Source: Paraferrimonas sedimenticola (lineage in GTDB: Bacteria; Pseudomonadota; Gammaproteobacteria; Enterobacterales; Shewanellaceae). Taken from it: a DNA stretch of 64,000 nt. The position numbers and the translations under genes were made by a program. The notes beneath the pieces were generated by a model that saw only the letters and a program-made list of their open reading frames with translations, did not search any database and had not been told where the DNA came from. This document shows, one piece after another, positions 7,616-16,522 of the stretch (positions are counted from its first letter, which is position 1; the number at the start of each line of letters is the position of its first letter). Location: assembly GCF_002282855.1 (NCBI RefSeq), contig NZ_NRIR01000003.1:124001-188000 (forward strand), given 5' to 3'.

Positions 7616-9382
7616 ATGAAATACTTCAGGACAACTATTGGAATCTGTCTGGCGCTAACGATTAGCGCTTTCACGACGAGCTTTGCCAACGCGGCTGCTG
7701 ACGTCGCTGACTACATCTACACCAACGCTAATGTGCGTACCATGAGTGATGCACAACCCAGAGCCGAAGCCGTGGCGATTAAAGACAACAAAATCGTGTT
7801 CGTAGGCTCTGCCGTTGAAGCCAAGGCTTTTGCCGGTCCTAAGACTCAAGTGACCGATTTAAAAGGTCAAACTGTGCTACCGGGTTTTGTTAGCACACAC
7901 GATCATTTGATCGCCTCTCAATGGACGACTTTGGGCGTTCAGCTTTACGACGCTACCGATAAAGCCGATGCTCTGGCGAAAATTAAAGCCTACGCTGAAG
8001 CCAATCCCAACAACAAAGTGATCACCGGCATAGGTTGGGATAAGAACATGCTAGAAGGGCTGCCCGTCGCCACGGATCTGGATAAAGCCGTTGCTGACCG
8101 TCCAGCCATCATTCTGGACAATACCATTCACGATGCCTGGCTAAATACTGCAGCGTTAAAGGCCGCTAATATCACCAAGGACACCAAGGATGCGGTACCT
8201 GGTGTCACGTACTGGGAGCGAGACGAAGAGGGCAATCCAACCGGAGCGGCTATCGAGATCCAGTGGTTTCAAGCCTACATAGACATGGGGGCCTGGGACC
8301 CTGATTCGATGATCCCCGAAAGTGCCGAATATCTGCTAAACCTTGCGGCTAGCAATGGCACTACTTTGGTGCTGGTTCCCGGTATTATCACCCCCAATAT
8401 CAAAGACGTGCATGGCGGTATGGAACGAGATTTTGAAACCGCAATGGACATTCTGCAAGACTGGGCCAACAAGGATAAATTGCCGCTTCGCGTTCAAGCG
8501 CAACCCTTCTTTAAAACCCCGGTAGGTGATCCGCAGCGTTTCGTTGATTTTGGTGAGCGGATGAGCAAGAAATTTAACAGCGATTTATTGCGTACTCGCA
8601 GTCTCAAAATCCACCCAGAGGGCAATACCGTTGCCGGTACAGCGCCTTTTATTGACCCTTACAAGAACCAGCCAGATCATCGTGGTGCCTTTAACGTGCA
8701 ACCGGAAACCACAATGGCGATTGTCACTAAAGCGGCTAAGGTTGGTTTAGATGTGTTTATCCACACCGATGGTGATCGCTCGTCCCGTGCAGCGGTTGAT
8801 GCCATCTTGGCGGCCAGAAAAATAGACGCTGATAACCGCAGCGCACTCCATCACGCGATTTGGGTGCACCCGGACGACCAAAAGCGAATCATAGACAACA
8901 AGATTCCTATCAACTCAACACCGAGCTTCACCAACACCTTTGGTGGCGGTAAGTTGGATAATGAAAGAATGATTGGCTACCCGCGCATCGATACGTCGCT
9001 TGGACGCTACGCCCATTTTGCTAGAAACGGCGTAAAGGTGGGTATCTCGGCAGATGTGCCTAGTACCTCGCCAGAAATGCAGGGCCCGCTGTTTGTGCTT
9101 GATGGCGCAACGACAGGGCTCGACATTTCTACCCCTGACAACAAGGAAGTATTTCCACCAAACTGGAAACCCATGACAGTCCACGAGGCAATGAGAGCTA
9201 TCACCATAGACGCCGCTTGGATGCTGAAAATGGATGATAAAGTCGGTAGTTTAGAGGTCGGCAAATATGCTGATTTGGTGGTACTGGCGTCAGACCCGTA
9301 CGAAGCCAAACTCGGAACCGCTCATCAAATTCCTGTGTTGAAGACCATAATGAATGGGCGAATTACTCACCAGGCCAAATAA
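7616..9382 (+). CDS. Exported amidohydrolase (YtcJ / Amidohydro_3 family)
   Basis: 588 residues with a clear Sec signal peptide (cleavage near ANA-AA, residue 26). The mature part starts with YIYTNANVRTM and has LPGFVSTHDHL, the HxH metal motif of the superfamily, HPEG and HTDGDRSSR mid-protein, and a closing GSLEVGKYADLVVLASDP typical of amidohydrolases. Family members hydrolyse amide, ester or cyclic C-N bonds with a metal-bound water; the substrate is unknown. Periplasmic by its signal peptide. Single-gene unit: 276 bp of featureless sequence before it, terminator after it. GGAG lies 5 bp before the start. Confidence 0.9.
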   Translation: MKYFRTTIGICLALTISAFTTSFANAAADVADYIYTNANVRTMSDAQPRAEAVAIKDNKIVFVGSAVEAKAFAGPKTQVTDLKGQTVLPGFVSTHDHLIASQWTTLGVQLYDATDKADALAKIKAYAEANPNNKVITGIGWDKNMLEGLPVATDLDKAVADRPAIILDNTIHDAWLNTAALKAANITKDTKDAVPGVTYWERDEEGNPTGAAIEIQWFQAYIDMGAWDPDSMIPESAEYLLNLAASNGTTLVLVPGIITPNIKDVHGGMERDFETAMDILQDWANKDKLPLRVQAQPFFKTPVGDPQRFVDFGERMSKKFNSDLLRTRSLKIHPEGNTVAGTAPFIDPYKNQPDHRGAFNVQPETTMAIVTKAAKVGLDVFIHTDGDRSSRAAVDAILAARKIDADNRSALHHAIWVHPDDQKRIIDNKIPINSTPSFTNTFGGGKLDNERMIGYPRIDTSLGRYAHFARNGVKVGISADVPSTSPEMQGPLFVLDGATTGLDISTPDNKEVFPPNWKPMTVHEAMRAITIDAAWMLKMDDKVGSLEVGKYADLVVLASDPYEAKLGTAHQIPVLKTIMNGRITHQAK

Positions 9383-9416
9383 GCGGCTGTGAGGTTTAAA
9401 AGCGTTAGACACAAGC

Positions 9417-9450
9417 GAGAGCCTAAATCTTTCGAGATTAGGCTCTCTTT
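9417..9450. terminator. Bidirectional terminator
   Basis: GAGAGCCTAAATC paired with GATTAGGCTCTC around a short TTTC loop, with T residues after it on the plus strand, between convergent genes. Confidence 0.8.
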
Positions 9451-9458
9451 GTTTCAGG

Positions 9459-10058
9459 CTAGCCTGATTGTTTAAAGGTTAAGGCCAACACCAAGAGTGA
9501 AATTGCTGCAATCCAAGAGCCCATGATTCTCACTGCAATGGTTTGCCATGGCTTGACGCTTAGGTAATCAGCAACCAGGGCCGCGATGCAAAAGGCAATA
9601 AAAGCGCCAAGGCCCGTCCCGATCATCATTACGATTTTGTCTGTGCTGACAAGAGATTCCTGCGAAGAGTCCAATGCCACAATAAACCCCGCAGCCGCTG
9701 CAGCAACTGCGCTTAAAGTTTGCCCAATAGCTAGTTTGCTTGCAACGGTCAACCCTAGGATTGTGGCAGCGACTAACACCATAAATTCTATTTCCGGCAG
9801 CGCTGAGAGACCGGCTGCGACCAAGCCCACAGTTGTCGCAATCACAAAAGACAACACGGCCCATTGGTTTGTTTGTATGCCGGATTGACCAATATGCAGC
9901 CCAAGCGCACAGAGCAGCAGTAGGTGCGCAGGTACCCAGAATGGATGCAGGAATCCACTATAGAATGCGCCTGCGCCCTCAAAGGGGCTGTGCGCATGGG
10001 CATTAAATGACAGTAAGAACAGCGCCGTAGCAATGACGAGTATTCCTCTGGTGTTCAC
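9459..10058 (-). CDS. HupE/UreJ family membrane protein
   Basis: 199 residues. Signal-peptide-like first helix ending in NAHAHSPFEG, then FYSGFLHPFWVPAHLLLLCALGL, the conserved HPxxGxDHL-like region of HupE/UreJ. About six hydrophobic helices in total. Family proteins are linked to nickel uptake for hydrogenase or urease, but no such enzymes are nearby. Third gene of a minus-strand group with a parvulin and a second HupE-like protein, after a 91-bp gap. Function here is open. Confidence 0.8.
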   Translation of the reverse strand: MNTRGILVIATALFLLSFNAHAHSPFEGAGAFYSGFLHPFWVPAHLLLLCALGLHIGQSGIQTNQWAVLSFVIATTVGLVAAGLSALPEIEFMVLVAATILGLTVASKLAIGQTLSAVAAAAAGFIVALDSSQESLVSTDKIVMMIGTGLGAFIAFCIAALVADYLSVKPWQTIAVRIMGSWIAAISLLVLALTFKQSG

Positions 10059-10149
10059 ATCAAGTTCCTTTGCAGCCTGAAACTTAGTTTGAGTGTAACT
10101 GACTGTATTGTAGTAATTATTCTAATTCCTGCTGTTCAATCAAGCGGGA

Positions 10150-11157
10150 TTAAGCCGGAGTACCGAGCAAAGCGATACGGGTCAAAAGCCAGTAGGCTGA
10201 GAGGCCGCCAAGACAATACACGGGTAACACTTTTACATAGCGAGGAGTGGCAAGCTTTAGCTTTCGTCCGAAGGACACCATCACTAACACAGCACAGACA
10301 AACAGTAACTGACCGATTTCGACGCCGACGTTGAAAAACAGCAGCGCCAGCGGGATCTCACTTTGTGCTAACCCAATCTCTGATAGAGCGCCGGCAAAGC
10401 CTAGACCGTGCAATAGGCCAAACGCAAATGCCACCAGCCATGGAGATCGATGAGTTAACCCCATTTGCCCGTCGCGCGCTCGCAGTATTTCAACCGCCAA
10501 AAACACGATACTGAGCGCAATACAGGCCTCAACCGGGGCAGGGCGCAGGGTGAGATAGCCAAAGGTGGCCAAGCCAAGGGTGATGCTGTGCGCCACGGTA
10601 AACGCGGTAATGGTTTTCACCAGTGCCCCTGTACCTCGGACTATCCACAGCAGACCAAGGACAAACAAGAGGTGATCGAGTCCCAACAGAATATGTTCAA
10701 CCCCCAATGACAGATAGCGCACTGCGGCATCTTGCCAACTGCCAGAGCCTGCGCTTAATTGCGCCATGGATAGGGTAATGACGCCTGCCTGGTTCTTAAA
10801 CAGCTGACTCGCCTGACTGCCATCGAGCCAGTATGCGGTCAACATAAGGCCATCTCTCTCCCAAGCTAGATGGATCTCATCGCCAGCGACGAGTGCACGT
10901 TCAGCTGAAAAATCGAAAAGCTTCCAGGGACCTTGCTGACTGCCCCGTGGGTTCTTTGTAAATTCAAAGCCATCGGGCAGTTGCGGTGATGAAAAGCGAG
11001 TGGCCGCCATTGCTGGCGTATACACCCTTAGCTGATAGTTGTGGTTAGCGCTCTCAATCAGCTCGGCTTTAGAAACACCGATATCGTGCGCGACGGCCAT
11101 TGTGCTACAGAGCAATAGTGCGAGCGTCAACAACCCGAAGCGGACGAGCTTTATCAT
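10150..11157 (-). CDS. HupE/UreJ_2 family membrane protein with periplasmic N-terminal domain
   Basis: 335 residues. Signal peptide (cleavage near VAHD, residue 24), a soluble domain to about residue 140, then a membrane part with GVEHILLGLDHLLFVLGLL and FAFGLLHGLGFAGAL, which carry the paired His motifs of the HupE/UreJ_2 family. A metal permease or periplasmic sensor-type role is usual for the fold. Overlaps the parvulin gene by 4 bp, so the two are translationally coupled. Confidence 0.85.
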   Translation of the reverse strand: MIKLVRFGLLTLALLLCSTMAVAHDIGVSKAELIESANHNYQLRVYTPAMAATRFSSPQLPDGFEFTKNPRGSQQGPWKLFDFSAERALVAGDEIHLAWERDGLMLTAYWLDGSQASQLFKNQAGVITLSMAQLSAGSGSWQDAAVRYLSLGVEHILLGLDHLLFVLGLLWIVRGTGALVKTITAFTVAHSITLGLATFGYLTLRPAPVEACIALSIVFLAVEILRARDGQMGLTHRSPWLVAFAFGLLHGLGFAGALSEIGLAQSEIPLALLFFNVGVEIGQLLFVCAVLVMVSFGRKLKLATPRYVKVLPVYCLGGLSAYWLLTRIALLGTPA

Positions 11158-11963
11158 TTGCTGCGCTCCACAATTATGTTGTAGTTCTCGCGCACACGTT
11201 CGAGCTCAGCGTCGATTAATTGTCGGACTTGTTCTGATTGCCAGTCCATGGGCAGATAATCGATTACTTGGTCAATGGTTGCCACTTGCGGGGGGGTATA
11301 TCCAGTGCGTCTAACAAAGTGAACCCCATTGGACGAAGCGAAGGGGCCCATCCACTCACTCGAGTCAGTTTCTACAATGAAGCGAGCCGCTTGCTCGCCA
11401 AACAAGGACGCCAGCTCACTGCGAGGGACATCTATCGAAGACTGACCATAGGTTTTGAGATAAGACTCAGATAAGGCGCGAAAGTCAGCGCCTTGATTGA
11501 GTTTCTCAAGCAAGTCCTTGGAGCTGTGGTTTTCATCGGATAAGTACAGATGGTCGACCTGAAATTGCTCAGGTGCGGTGTAGCGTTCGAGATTGTTTTG
11601 GTAGAAGTCTTTCAGTTGAGCCTCTGAAGGTGCGTCAATTTCGGCCACCATCAATCCTCTGAGTTTGAGGATCATATTGCGGCGCATACGCGTGTCACCT
11701 TGATTCAAGCCACGCTTGTAGGCTTCTCGGTAAAGGATTTCATCTTCGATGTAAGCTTCAATTAGCTGGTCAATTTCCTCATCGCTGTAGCTGCGCAGCG
11801 ATAATTTTTCTTGCTGTTTAACCAAGTAATCGATACTGCTTTGATCAACAAGAATTAATTCTTTGCGCTCGCTAGCCAACATGGAGTCGGCAAGAAAGAT
11901 AAGGGCACCGATAAGCAGAAAGTGAAATAGCGGCTCTTTTAGTAAGGCCCGTTTTATTGTCAT
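11154..11963 (-). CDS. Membrane-anchored PpiC/SurA-type peptidyl-prolyl isomerase
   Basis: 269 residues. One N-terminal membrane segment (about residues 12-30) anchors it to the inner membrane facing the periplasm. A SurA_N-like helical region (IDQLIEAYIEDEILYREAYKRG) precedes a parvulin-like domain (about 130-215) containing FRALSESYL and GPFASSNGVHFVR. The parvulin core is divergent, so it may be a chaperone rather than an active isomerase. First gene of the three-gene group with the HupE-like proteins. Confidence 0.8.
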   Translation of the reverse strand: MTIKRALLKEPLFHFLLIGALIFLADSMLASERKELILVDQSSIDYLVKQQEKLSLRSYSDEEIDQLIEAYIEDEILYREAYKRGLNQGDTRMRRNMILKLRGLMVAEIDAPSEAQLKDFYQNNLERYTAPEQFQVDHLYLSDENHSSKDLLEKLNQGADFRALSESYLKTYGQSSIDVPRSELASLFGEQAARFIVETDSSEWMGPFASSNGVHFVRRTGYTPPQVATIDQVIDYLPMDWQSEQVRQLIDAELERVRENYNIIVERSK

Positions 11964-11991
11964 TTATTATTATGAGTCCGTTCAAGCAAAA

Positions 11992-12011
11992 GAGGCCGGA
12001 TGCCCGGCCTC
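11992..12011 (-). terminator. Terminator of the ureohydrolase gene
   Basis: GAGGCCGG and CCGGCCTC stem with a four-base loop. On the minus strand it is followed by TTTTG, matching the end of the minus-strand gene at 12027. Confidence 0.75.
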
Positions 12012-12026
12012 ATTGATAAAGGAAAA

Positions 12027-13256
12027 TTAATCGCTACCGTGGTTTATGCGTTCAGGATCGTAATAGTAAGGGTCTGTGATGCCTTCTCTGCGACCTTGTA
12101 TTCCGGCAAGCAGTGAGCGAATGAGGCGGTCCATCAGAATCCCCGTGGTTTGATGGGCATCATCCAAAAACGGGTTGTACTCATTGAACTCGGCTGCAAC
12201 GATTTCGTTTTGAATACCCAAGGCTCGCATCAGCTGAATTGCTTGGCCAGCAGTGAGCCCGTCAGGCTCTGCGGTTCCAACACCTGGGGCATAGGCGGGG
12301 TCCACGCCGTCCATATCAAAGGTCACGTACACCTTGCGACCTTTGACCTCTTCAAGCACTTTGGCCATCACAGCATCCCAGCCATTTTTCTCGATTTCAG
12401 CCTGAAAATGGAACCGTAACTTGTTCTTGCGCATCCAATTTAGATCGTAAGCGCCTGGCGTTGAGCCGCGCAAACCGACCTGAATGATGTCATTGCCATT
12501 GATGACGCCTTTCTCAACCGCCAGCTTCATGAATGAGCCATTGTGTACGAAACGACCAGCGCCCGCTTTATACGCATCGTAGTGCGCATCGATGTGAATG
12601 ACAGCTACTTCGCCTGGGCCATATTTTTCTGCTAAGGCGGTCATAAAGCCGTAGCTTTGAATGTGAGTGCCACCAATACCGACAGGAATTGCATCAGCGC
12701 TGATAATTTCACTGACGATCTTGTGCACTTCGTCGAGGTTAATTTGATTATCCGCCATCCAGTTGGCGGCTGCGTTACCGTAGTCAGCCATCACGAGCTT
12801 ACCAATATCAACCCCAATGAACTGGTCTTCACCCTGCGCTGGATAGGACAGGTAGTCGATTAGTGAACGCATTTGAAGGGCGGCAAACCGCCCACCTGGC
12901 AGCATTTGGTCACCGACTGTCATGCCGAACATGGCGATATCGACTTTGCCGGCTTTCAAGTCAGCGGGTGTTTGCGCAATCGGGGCGCCCAAAAACGTGG
13001 GGATAGAAGTCCAAGTTGGGCCAAAGTTATACCGGTTCGGATAGTAAAGTCCCGGCTCTCGCTTAGGGCCAGCTGACTGGTCTCGACGCTCAAATAGCAC
13101 GTCTTTTTCTTCAGTCATTTTTAGAGTTAATGGGTTGTTTGGATCTTTCCAAGGAGCCCATTTATAGGGTATGCCACCGTCGCTCTCTGCCGCGATTGCA
13201 GCGGCAGCACTAGTAACAGAAAATGCAAACAAAACAGGGAGTAGCAGTTTATTCAT
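12027..13256 (-). CDS. Exported ureohydrolase (arginase/agmatinase superfamily)
   Basis: 409 residues with a Sec signal peptide (cleavage near AIAAES, residue 23). Metal-binding motifs are intact: GGTHIQSYG, IDAHYDAY, and FDMDGVDPAYAPG, the last equivalent to the family DIDxxDP block. Cytoplasmic agmatinases are about 300 residues; here about 90 extra N-terminal residues cover the signal and a Pro-rich segment. The family hydrolyses guanidino compounds to urea plus amine using two Mn ions. A periplasmic location is unusual. The substrate (agmatine, guanidinobutyrate or other) cannot be told. Single gene with its own terminator. Confidence 0.9.
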   Translation of the reverse strand: MNKLLLPVLFAFSVTSAAAAIAAESDGGIPYKWAPWKDPNNPLTLKMTEEKDVLFERRDQSAGPKREPGLYYPNRYNFGPTWTSIPTFLGAPIAQTPADLKAGKVDIAMFGMTVGDQMLPGGRFAALQMRSLIDYLSYPAQGEDQFIGVDIGKLVMADYGNAAANWMADNQINLDEVHKIVSEIISADAIPVGIGGTHIQSYGFMTALAEKYGPGEVAVIHIDAHYDAYKAGAGRFVHNGSFMKLAVEKGVINGNDIIQVGLRGSTPGAYDLNWMRKNKLRFHFQAEIEKNGWDAVMAKVLEEVKGRKVYVTFDMDGVDPAYAPGVGTAEPDGLTAGQAIQLMRALGIQNEIVAAEFNEYNPFLDDAHQTTGILMDRLIRSLLAGIQGRREGITDPYYYDPERINHGSD

Positions 13257-13800
13257 TGTGCTTCTCGCTATGAGCCAGTGTCATTCCAGTATAGCGGTGT
13301 TGTGCCTATTTTCTAGACAAATATTAGCGCCCTATGGAATACCTCATAGTGTATAGAGGTATTCAAGCTATTCTTCGGCTTTGTGGATATAGTATCAGCC
13401 GCTACCGCGTGTCATTGCCAGCTTGACTGGGAATCCAGCTGGTTGCTTTAGGCTTCAGTTGGCCCGACACTGTCATTCCCAGCTTGACTGGGAATCCAGC
13501 CAGTTGCTACTGGCTACAGTTGGCGCTTAGCAGTCATTCGCAATTCTTGTTCGAACGACAAGTTGACAAGCGCTAATCAGCCTTATCTCCAGTCGTCGAC
13601 CAATCTAGCTAAAAGCAGTTATCCCAATAGAAGAGAGAAAGGCAGTTAGCCTTGCAAAGTTCTGAATTACTGGCAGTTATGGCCGATATGTGACTAGAAT
13701 GAGGCTGGATAAAATATTGCTTCAAATGAGTTAATGCAGATAGACAGTCCTAATTGCATTGCATACCAACTCAATTGTTAAGGCGACTGGTAATTACAAT
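13257..13800. other. Intergenic region with REP-like repeats
   Basis: 544 bp between the ureohydrolase and LysR genes. It holds the repeats listed separately at 13411-13548 and otherwise no reading frame or RNA structure that I can support. A truncated unit resembling the repeat (TGTCATTCCAG) lies at about 13278. Confidence 0.6.
13411..13548. repeat. Tandem 61-bp REP-like palindromic repeat, two copies plus a partial third
   Basis: Unit 1 is 13411-13471, unit 2 is 13472-13532, and a third starts at 13533 and decays within about 16 bp. Each begins GTCATT(G/C)CCAGCTTGAC and contains TTCCCAGCTTGACTGGGAA, a short hairpin. Units agree in about three quarters of positions, best in the first 29. 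The GTCATTCCC...GGGAATCC form is typical of dispersed REP/BIME elements of proteobacteria. Confidence 0.8.
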
Positions 13801-14748
13801 ATGAAAAATAAGCTAGAGAACCTCGATCTTAACCTACTTAGACTACTTAGTGCTGTTGTTGAAACGCGAAATACTCACACTGCCGCAGAAAAGCTTGGAA
13901 TATCGCAAACTAGCGTTAGTAGAGGAATGGCGAAATTACGAGAGACCTTCGGTGATAGGCTATTCATTCGTAAAGCCCATGGGGTTGAGCCTTCAGAACT
14001 AGCAGTACGAATTGCTGAAGCCTCAAATACCATGCTCAACCCAATAGTTAATGTCTTAGAGTCGTTTCAAGATTTCGAACCCTTGAAGTTCGAGGGAAGT
14101 ATAAAGATTGCTGTGCATCTTGCAGTGCTCGAAGTACATGGTCCAGATCTGTTTGAAGCTCTGCGCAACGACTTTCCTAATGCCTATATCGAATTATTGT
14201 ATTGGCAAAACAATACTACTCTTGAGGTTTTGGCCGGTGAGTTAGATGCCGTGATTCAATTTGAGGGATTCCCACTTCCTCAGGAAATCTACATGTTCCC
14301 AGTATTGGAGTATCAGGTTTGCTTGGTTGGTAGAAAAGCACACCCAGTATTGAGCCATACCAGTGAATGGGAAAAGGTGGGCAACCTGCCTGTAGCGAGG
14401 ATTGTCACCGATGGAATGGTGTCTCGTCGTGAAGCGATGGATGAGGTCTACGAGTCAAAAGGTTTTGAGGCCGAAGTCTCTTTCAGTTCGCACTCTATCA
14501 GAACGATACTTAGAAAGATAAGCACCTCTGACGCTGTTATGTATGGAACTACATACTTGCGCGACGTTGATGACAATGTGGCTTTCTATCCGCCGCCTCC
14601 GAACCTTCCCGCTGCAGTTTCACACTATGGATTGTGCTTGGGCTATTTACAGACTAAGAGGGATTATCCCTTAACCCAAGCCTTGCACCAGACCTTATCG
14701 ACTTATTTCAAGAACATTGAAACTCCGCCTTTGGAGGTGCAAGACTAA
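13801..14748 (+). CDS. LysR-type transcriptional regulator
   Basis: 315 residues from ATG 13801; the frame extends upstream to a TTG at 13759, but the LysR N terminus normally starts just before LDLNLLRLLSAVVETRN as here. Winged helix-turn-helix in residues about 5-65 (TAAEKLGISQTSVSRGMAKLRETFGDRLFIR), then an effector-binding domain. NodD/SyrM-like start (LDLNLL). No ligand can be inferred. The RND operon 0.7 kb downstream in the same direction is a possible target. Confidence 0.9.
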   Translation: MKNKLENLDLNLLRLLSAVVETRNTHTAAEKLGISQTSVSRGMAKLRETFGDRLFIRKAHGVEPSELAVRIAEASNTMLNPIVNVLESFQDFEPLKFEGSIKIAVHLAVLEVHGPDLFEALRNDFPNAYIELLYWQNNTTLEVLAGELDAVIQFEGFPLPQEIYMFPVLEYQVCLVGRKAHPVLSHTSEWEKVGNLPVARIVTDGMVSRREAMDEVYESKGFEAEVSFSSHSIRTILRKISTSDAVMYGTTYLRDVDDNVAFYPPPPNLPAAVSHYGLCLGYLQTKRDYPLTQALHQTLSTYFKNIETPPLEVQD

Positions 14749-14762
14749 CTATCCCCAATACT

Positions 14763-15140
14763 TCAAGTTTCGAGTTGGCTTTGATGCTCGTAATTCAGGA
14801 GGCGAACACGTGTTTTCAACTTAGCCTCCAGTATTTCGAATACATGGGTTCCAAGGGTACTCGGAGCGAAAACAATTTCGTCTAGCCAATTAATATCTGC
14901 TAGCAAATGCAGATCACTAGCGATGTCATTAAGCTGAGATTGGCTTAGCTCCAGTGGGTGATTTGGCCAAGCATGAGACAGGTCAACACTTAGCAGCCGA
15001 TACTCTCGTCCTGAAAGCGACTTTTTATACTCACTCAGTTTATCTGGGGCTAAATAGTGTAAAACCAATAACACACAGACCCCTTCGCCATAATCCGCAA
15101 TCAAGTAGTTTCTTCCGTTCAAGTTAACTTCGTATTCCAC
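14763..15140 (-). CDS. Short divergent alpha/beta-hydrolase-fold protein
   Basis: 125 residues. The order ADYGEGVCVLLVLHYLAP, a middle VDLSHAWPNH segment and LDEIVFAPSTLGTHVFEILEA mimics the first half of an alpha/beta hydrolase, with APSTLG at the nucleophile elbow. The normal elbow GxSxG is not kept, and the half carrying Asp and His is absent. It may be a truncated remnant or a small non-catalytic protein. Convergent with the LysR gene, 14 bp apart. Confidence 0.5.
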   Translation of the reverse strand: MEYEVNLNGRNYLIADYGEGVCVLLVLHYLAPDKLSEYKKSLSGREYRLLSVDLSHAWPNHPLELSQSQLNDIASDLHLLADINWLDEIVFAPSTLGTHVFEILEAKLKTRVRLLNYEHQSQLET

Positions 15141-15412
15141 AGTTCTTCCTCTAAATAAATGAGGTCGAAATTATGAACCGCACAAAATTACAGTCCACGG
15201 TTTATAGAAATTCAGATATGCGCCTAGATGGTCTACCAAATGTGAATTACTCAAAACCATATTAAGCAAACCAGAAGTAGGTAGACTTTTTCGCATCTTC
15301 ACCAACTAGGACTGGTGAGCTCTGGCAGGGAATGCCAAAGCATATTTCAGAAAATACCCGCTAAATGCCAACTGCTATCACGGGTTAAAACATTACTTAT
15401 TGGAGCCTTGAA

Positions 15413-16522
15413 ATGCGTCTGTGTCAGCCCACATTATTTGCCAGAAATGCAAAGCCTACATCTAGATTGATGCTTGCTACGATTGTCACAACCACCTTAT
15501 TAGTTGGATGTGGGAACGAAGCAATTGAAGAGCAAAAAACAAACCCTATTCGTCCAGTATTTACGGATACTGCTGGAGTCGTAGCTCCAAATAGCCATCA
15601 ACAGTATTACGGAGAAGTGCAATCTGCAAATCGCGCTGAAATGGGTTTTCGCACCCCAGGCCGTTTAGCTGAAATATTCTTCGAAGAAGGAGATCAGGTA
15701 TCTAAAGGGGATCTTATCGCGCGCCTTGATTCGAAAGACGCGGAGATTTTTCTTTCTCGCGCACAAATTGATAAAGAAAATACTCGCAGAGAATATCACC
15801 GTGCAAAGCAATTGTTCGAGCAAACAGGAGCAATCGCGAAAGCGGAATTAGAACAACTTGAAAGTCGATTCTTAGTGGCTAAGAACCTAGTTGCTGAAGC
15901 TGAGCGTCAGCTGACATACACCAATCTGTACGCGCCCTTTGATGGTATTGTTGCGCGACGCCTAGTAGAGAATCATATTCTTGTTCAAGCGGAGCAACCA
16001 ATCGTCACTTTACACGACCTCAAAAATCTTGAAGTCGTCATTCAAGTTCCAGCGAGCACAATGCAATCTAACGCAAGTAGCGGTAAGTCTTTCGCTACTT
16101 TGCGCAATATTCCTGGTCAAGTCTTTGATCTTTCACTAAGCCGCTACGCAACAGAACCCAATCCGGTGACTCATACCTATGAAATTACCTTGAGTTTCGA
16201 CGACATAGGTGACGAGCGTGTGATACCAGGTATGGCGGCAATAGTGACGCCAAACAACGAATTAGACGATCAAGACTCATTAGTTATGGTGCCAGTTTCT
16301 GCTATCCAACCTAACAATATGGGGCAGCAGTTTGTTTGGGTGGTTAAGTCCGACAATACACTTGAACGTCGTGAGGTCGAAGTTGGTGGAATTGATCTGG
16401 ATAAAGTGCAGATCAAATCGAATCTGAATCATGGAGAGCAAGTAGTCATCGCAGGTCTTTCTGGGCTTACTGAAGGAGCGCTAGTTCGAGTGCAAAACCC
16501 CAGTGCTGAGGAGACTAAATAG
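15413..16522 (+). CDS. RND efflux periplasmic adaptor (membrane fusion) lipoprotein
   Basis: 369 residues. N-terminal signal with lipobox LLVGCGNE (Cys33) anchors it to the membrane. A lipoyl/barrel-sandwich half-motif GFRTPGRLAEIFFEEGDQVSKGDLIARLD, an alpha-hairpin (about 105-160), and a second lipoyl half LYAPFDGIVARRLVENH are in the expected order. Connects an inner-membrane RND pump to an outer-membrane channel. The stop codon abuts the start of the pump gene. No TolC-type gene follows, so the channel is shared from elsewhere. Confidence 0.93.
   Translation: MRLCQPTLFARNAKPTSRLMLATIVTTTLLVGCGNEAIEEQKTNPIRPVFTDTAGVVAPNSHQQYYGEVQSANRAEMGFRTPGRLAEIFFEEGDQVSKGDLIARLDSKDAEIFLSRAQIDKENTRREYHRAKQLFEQTGAIAKAELEQLESRFLVAKNLVAEAERQLTYTNLYAPFDGIVARRLVENHILVQAEQPIVTLHDLKNLEVVIQVPASTMQSNASSGKSFATLRNIPGQVFDLSLSRYATEPNPVTHTYEITLSFDDIGDERVIPGMAAIVTPNNELDDQDSLVMVPVSAIQPNNMGQQFVWVVKSDNTLERREVEVGGIDLDKVQIKSNLNHGEQVVIAGLSGLTEGALVRVQNPSAEETK

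Noticed and set aside
13411-13548. CRISPR array
   Set aside because: Only two and a half units, the tails resemble each other rather than being unique spacers, and no cas genes are near.
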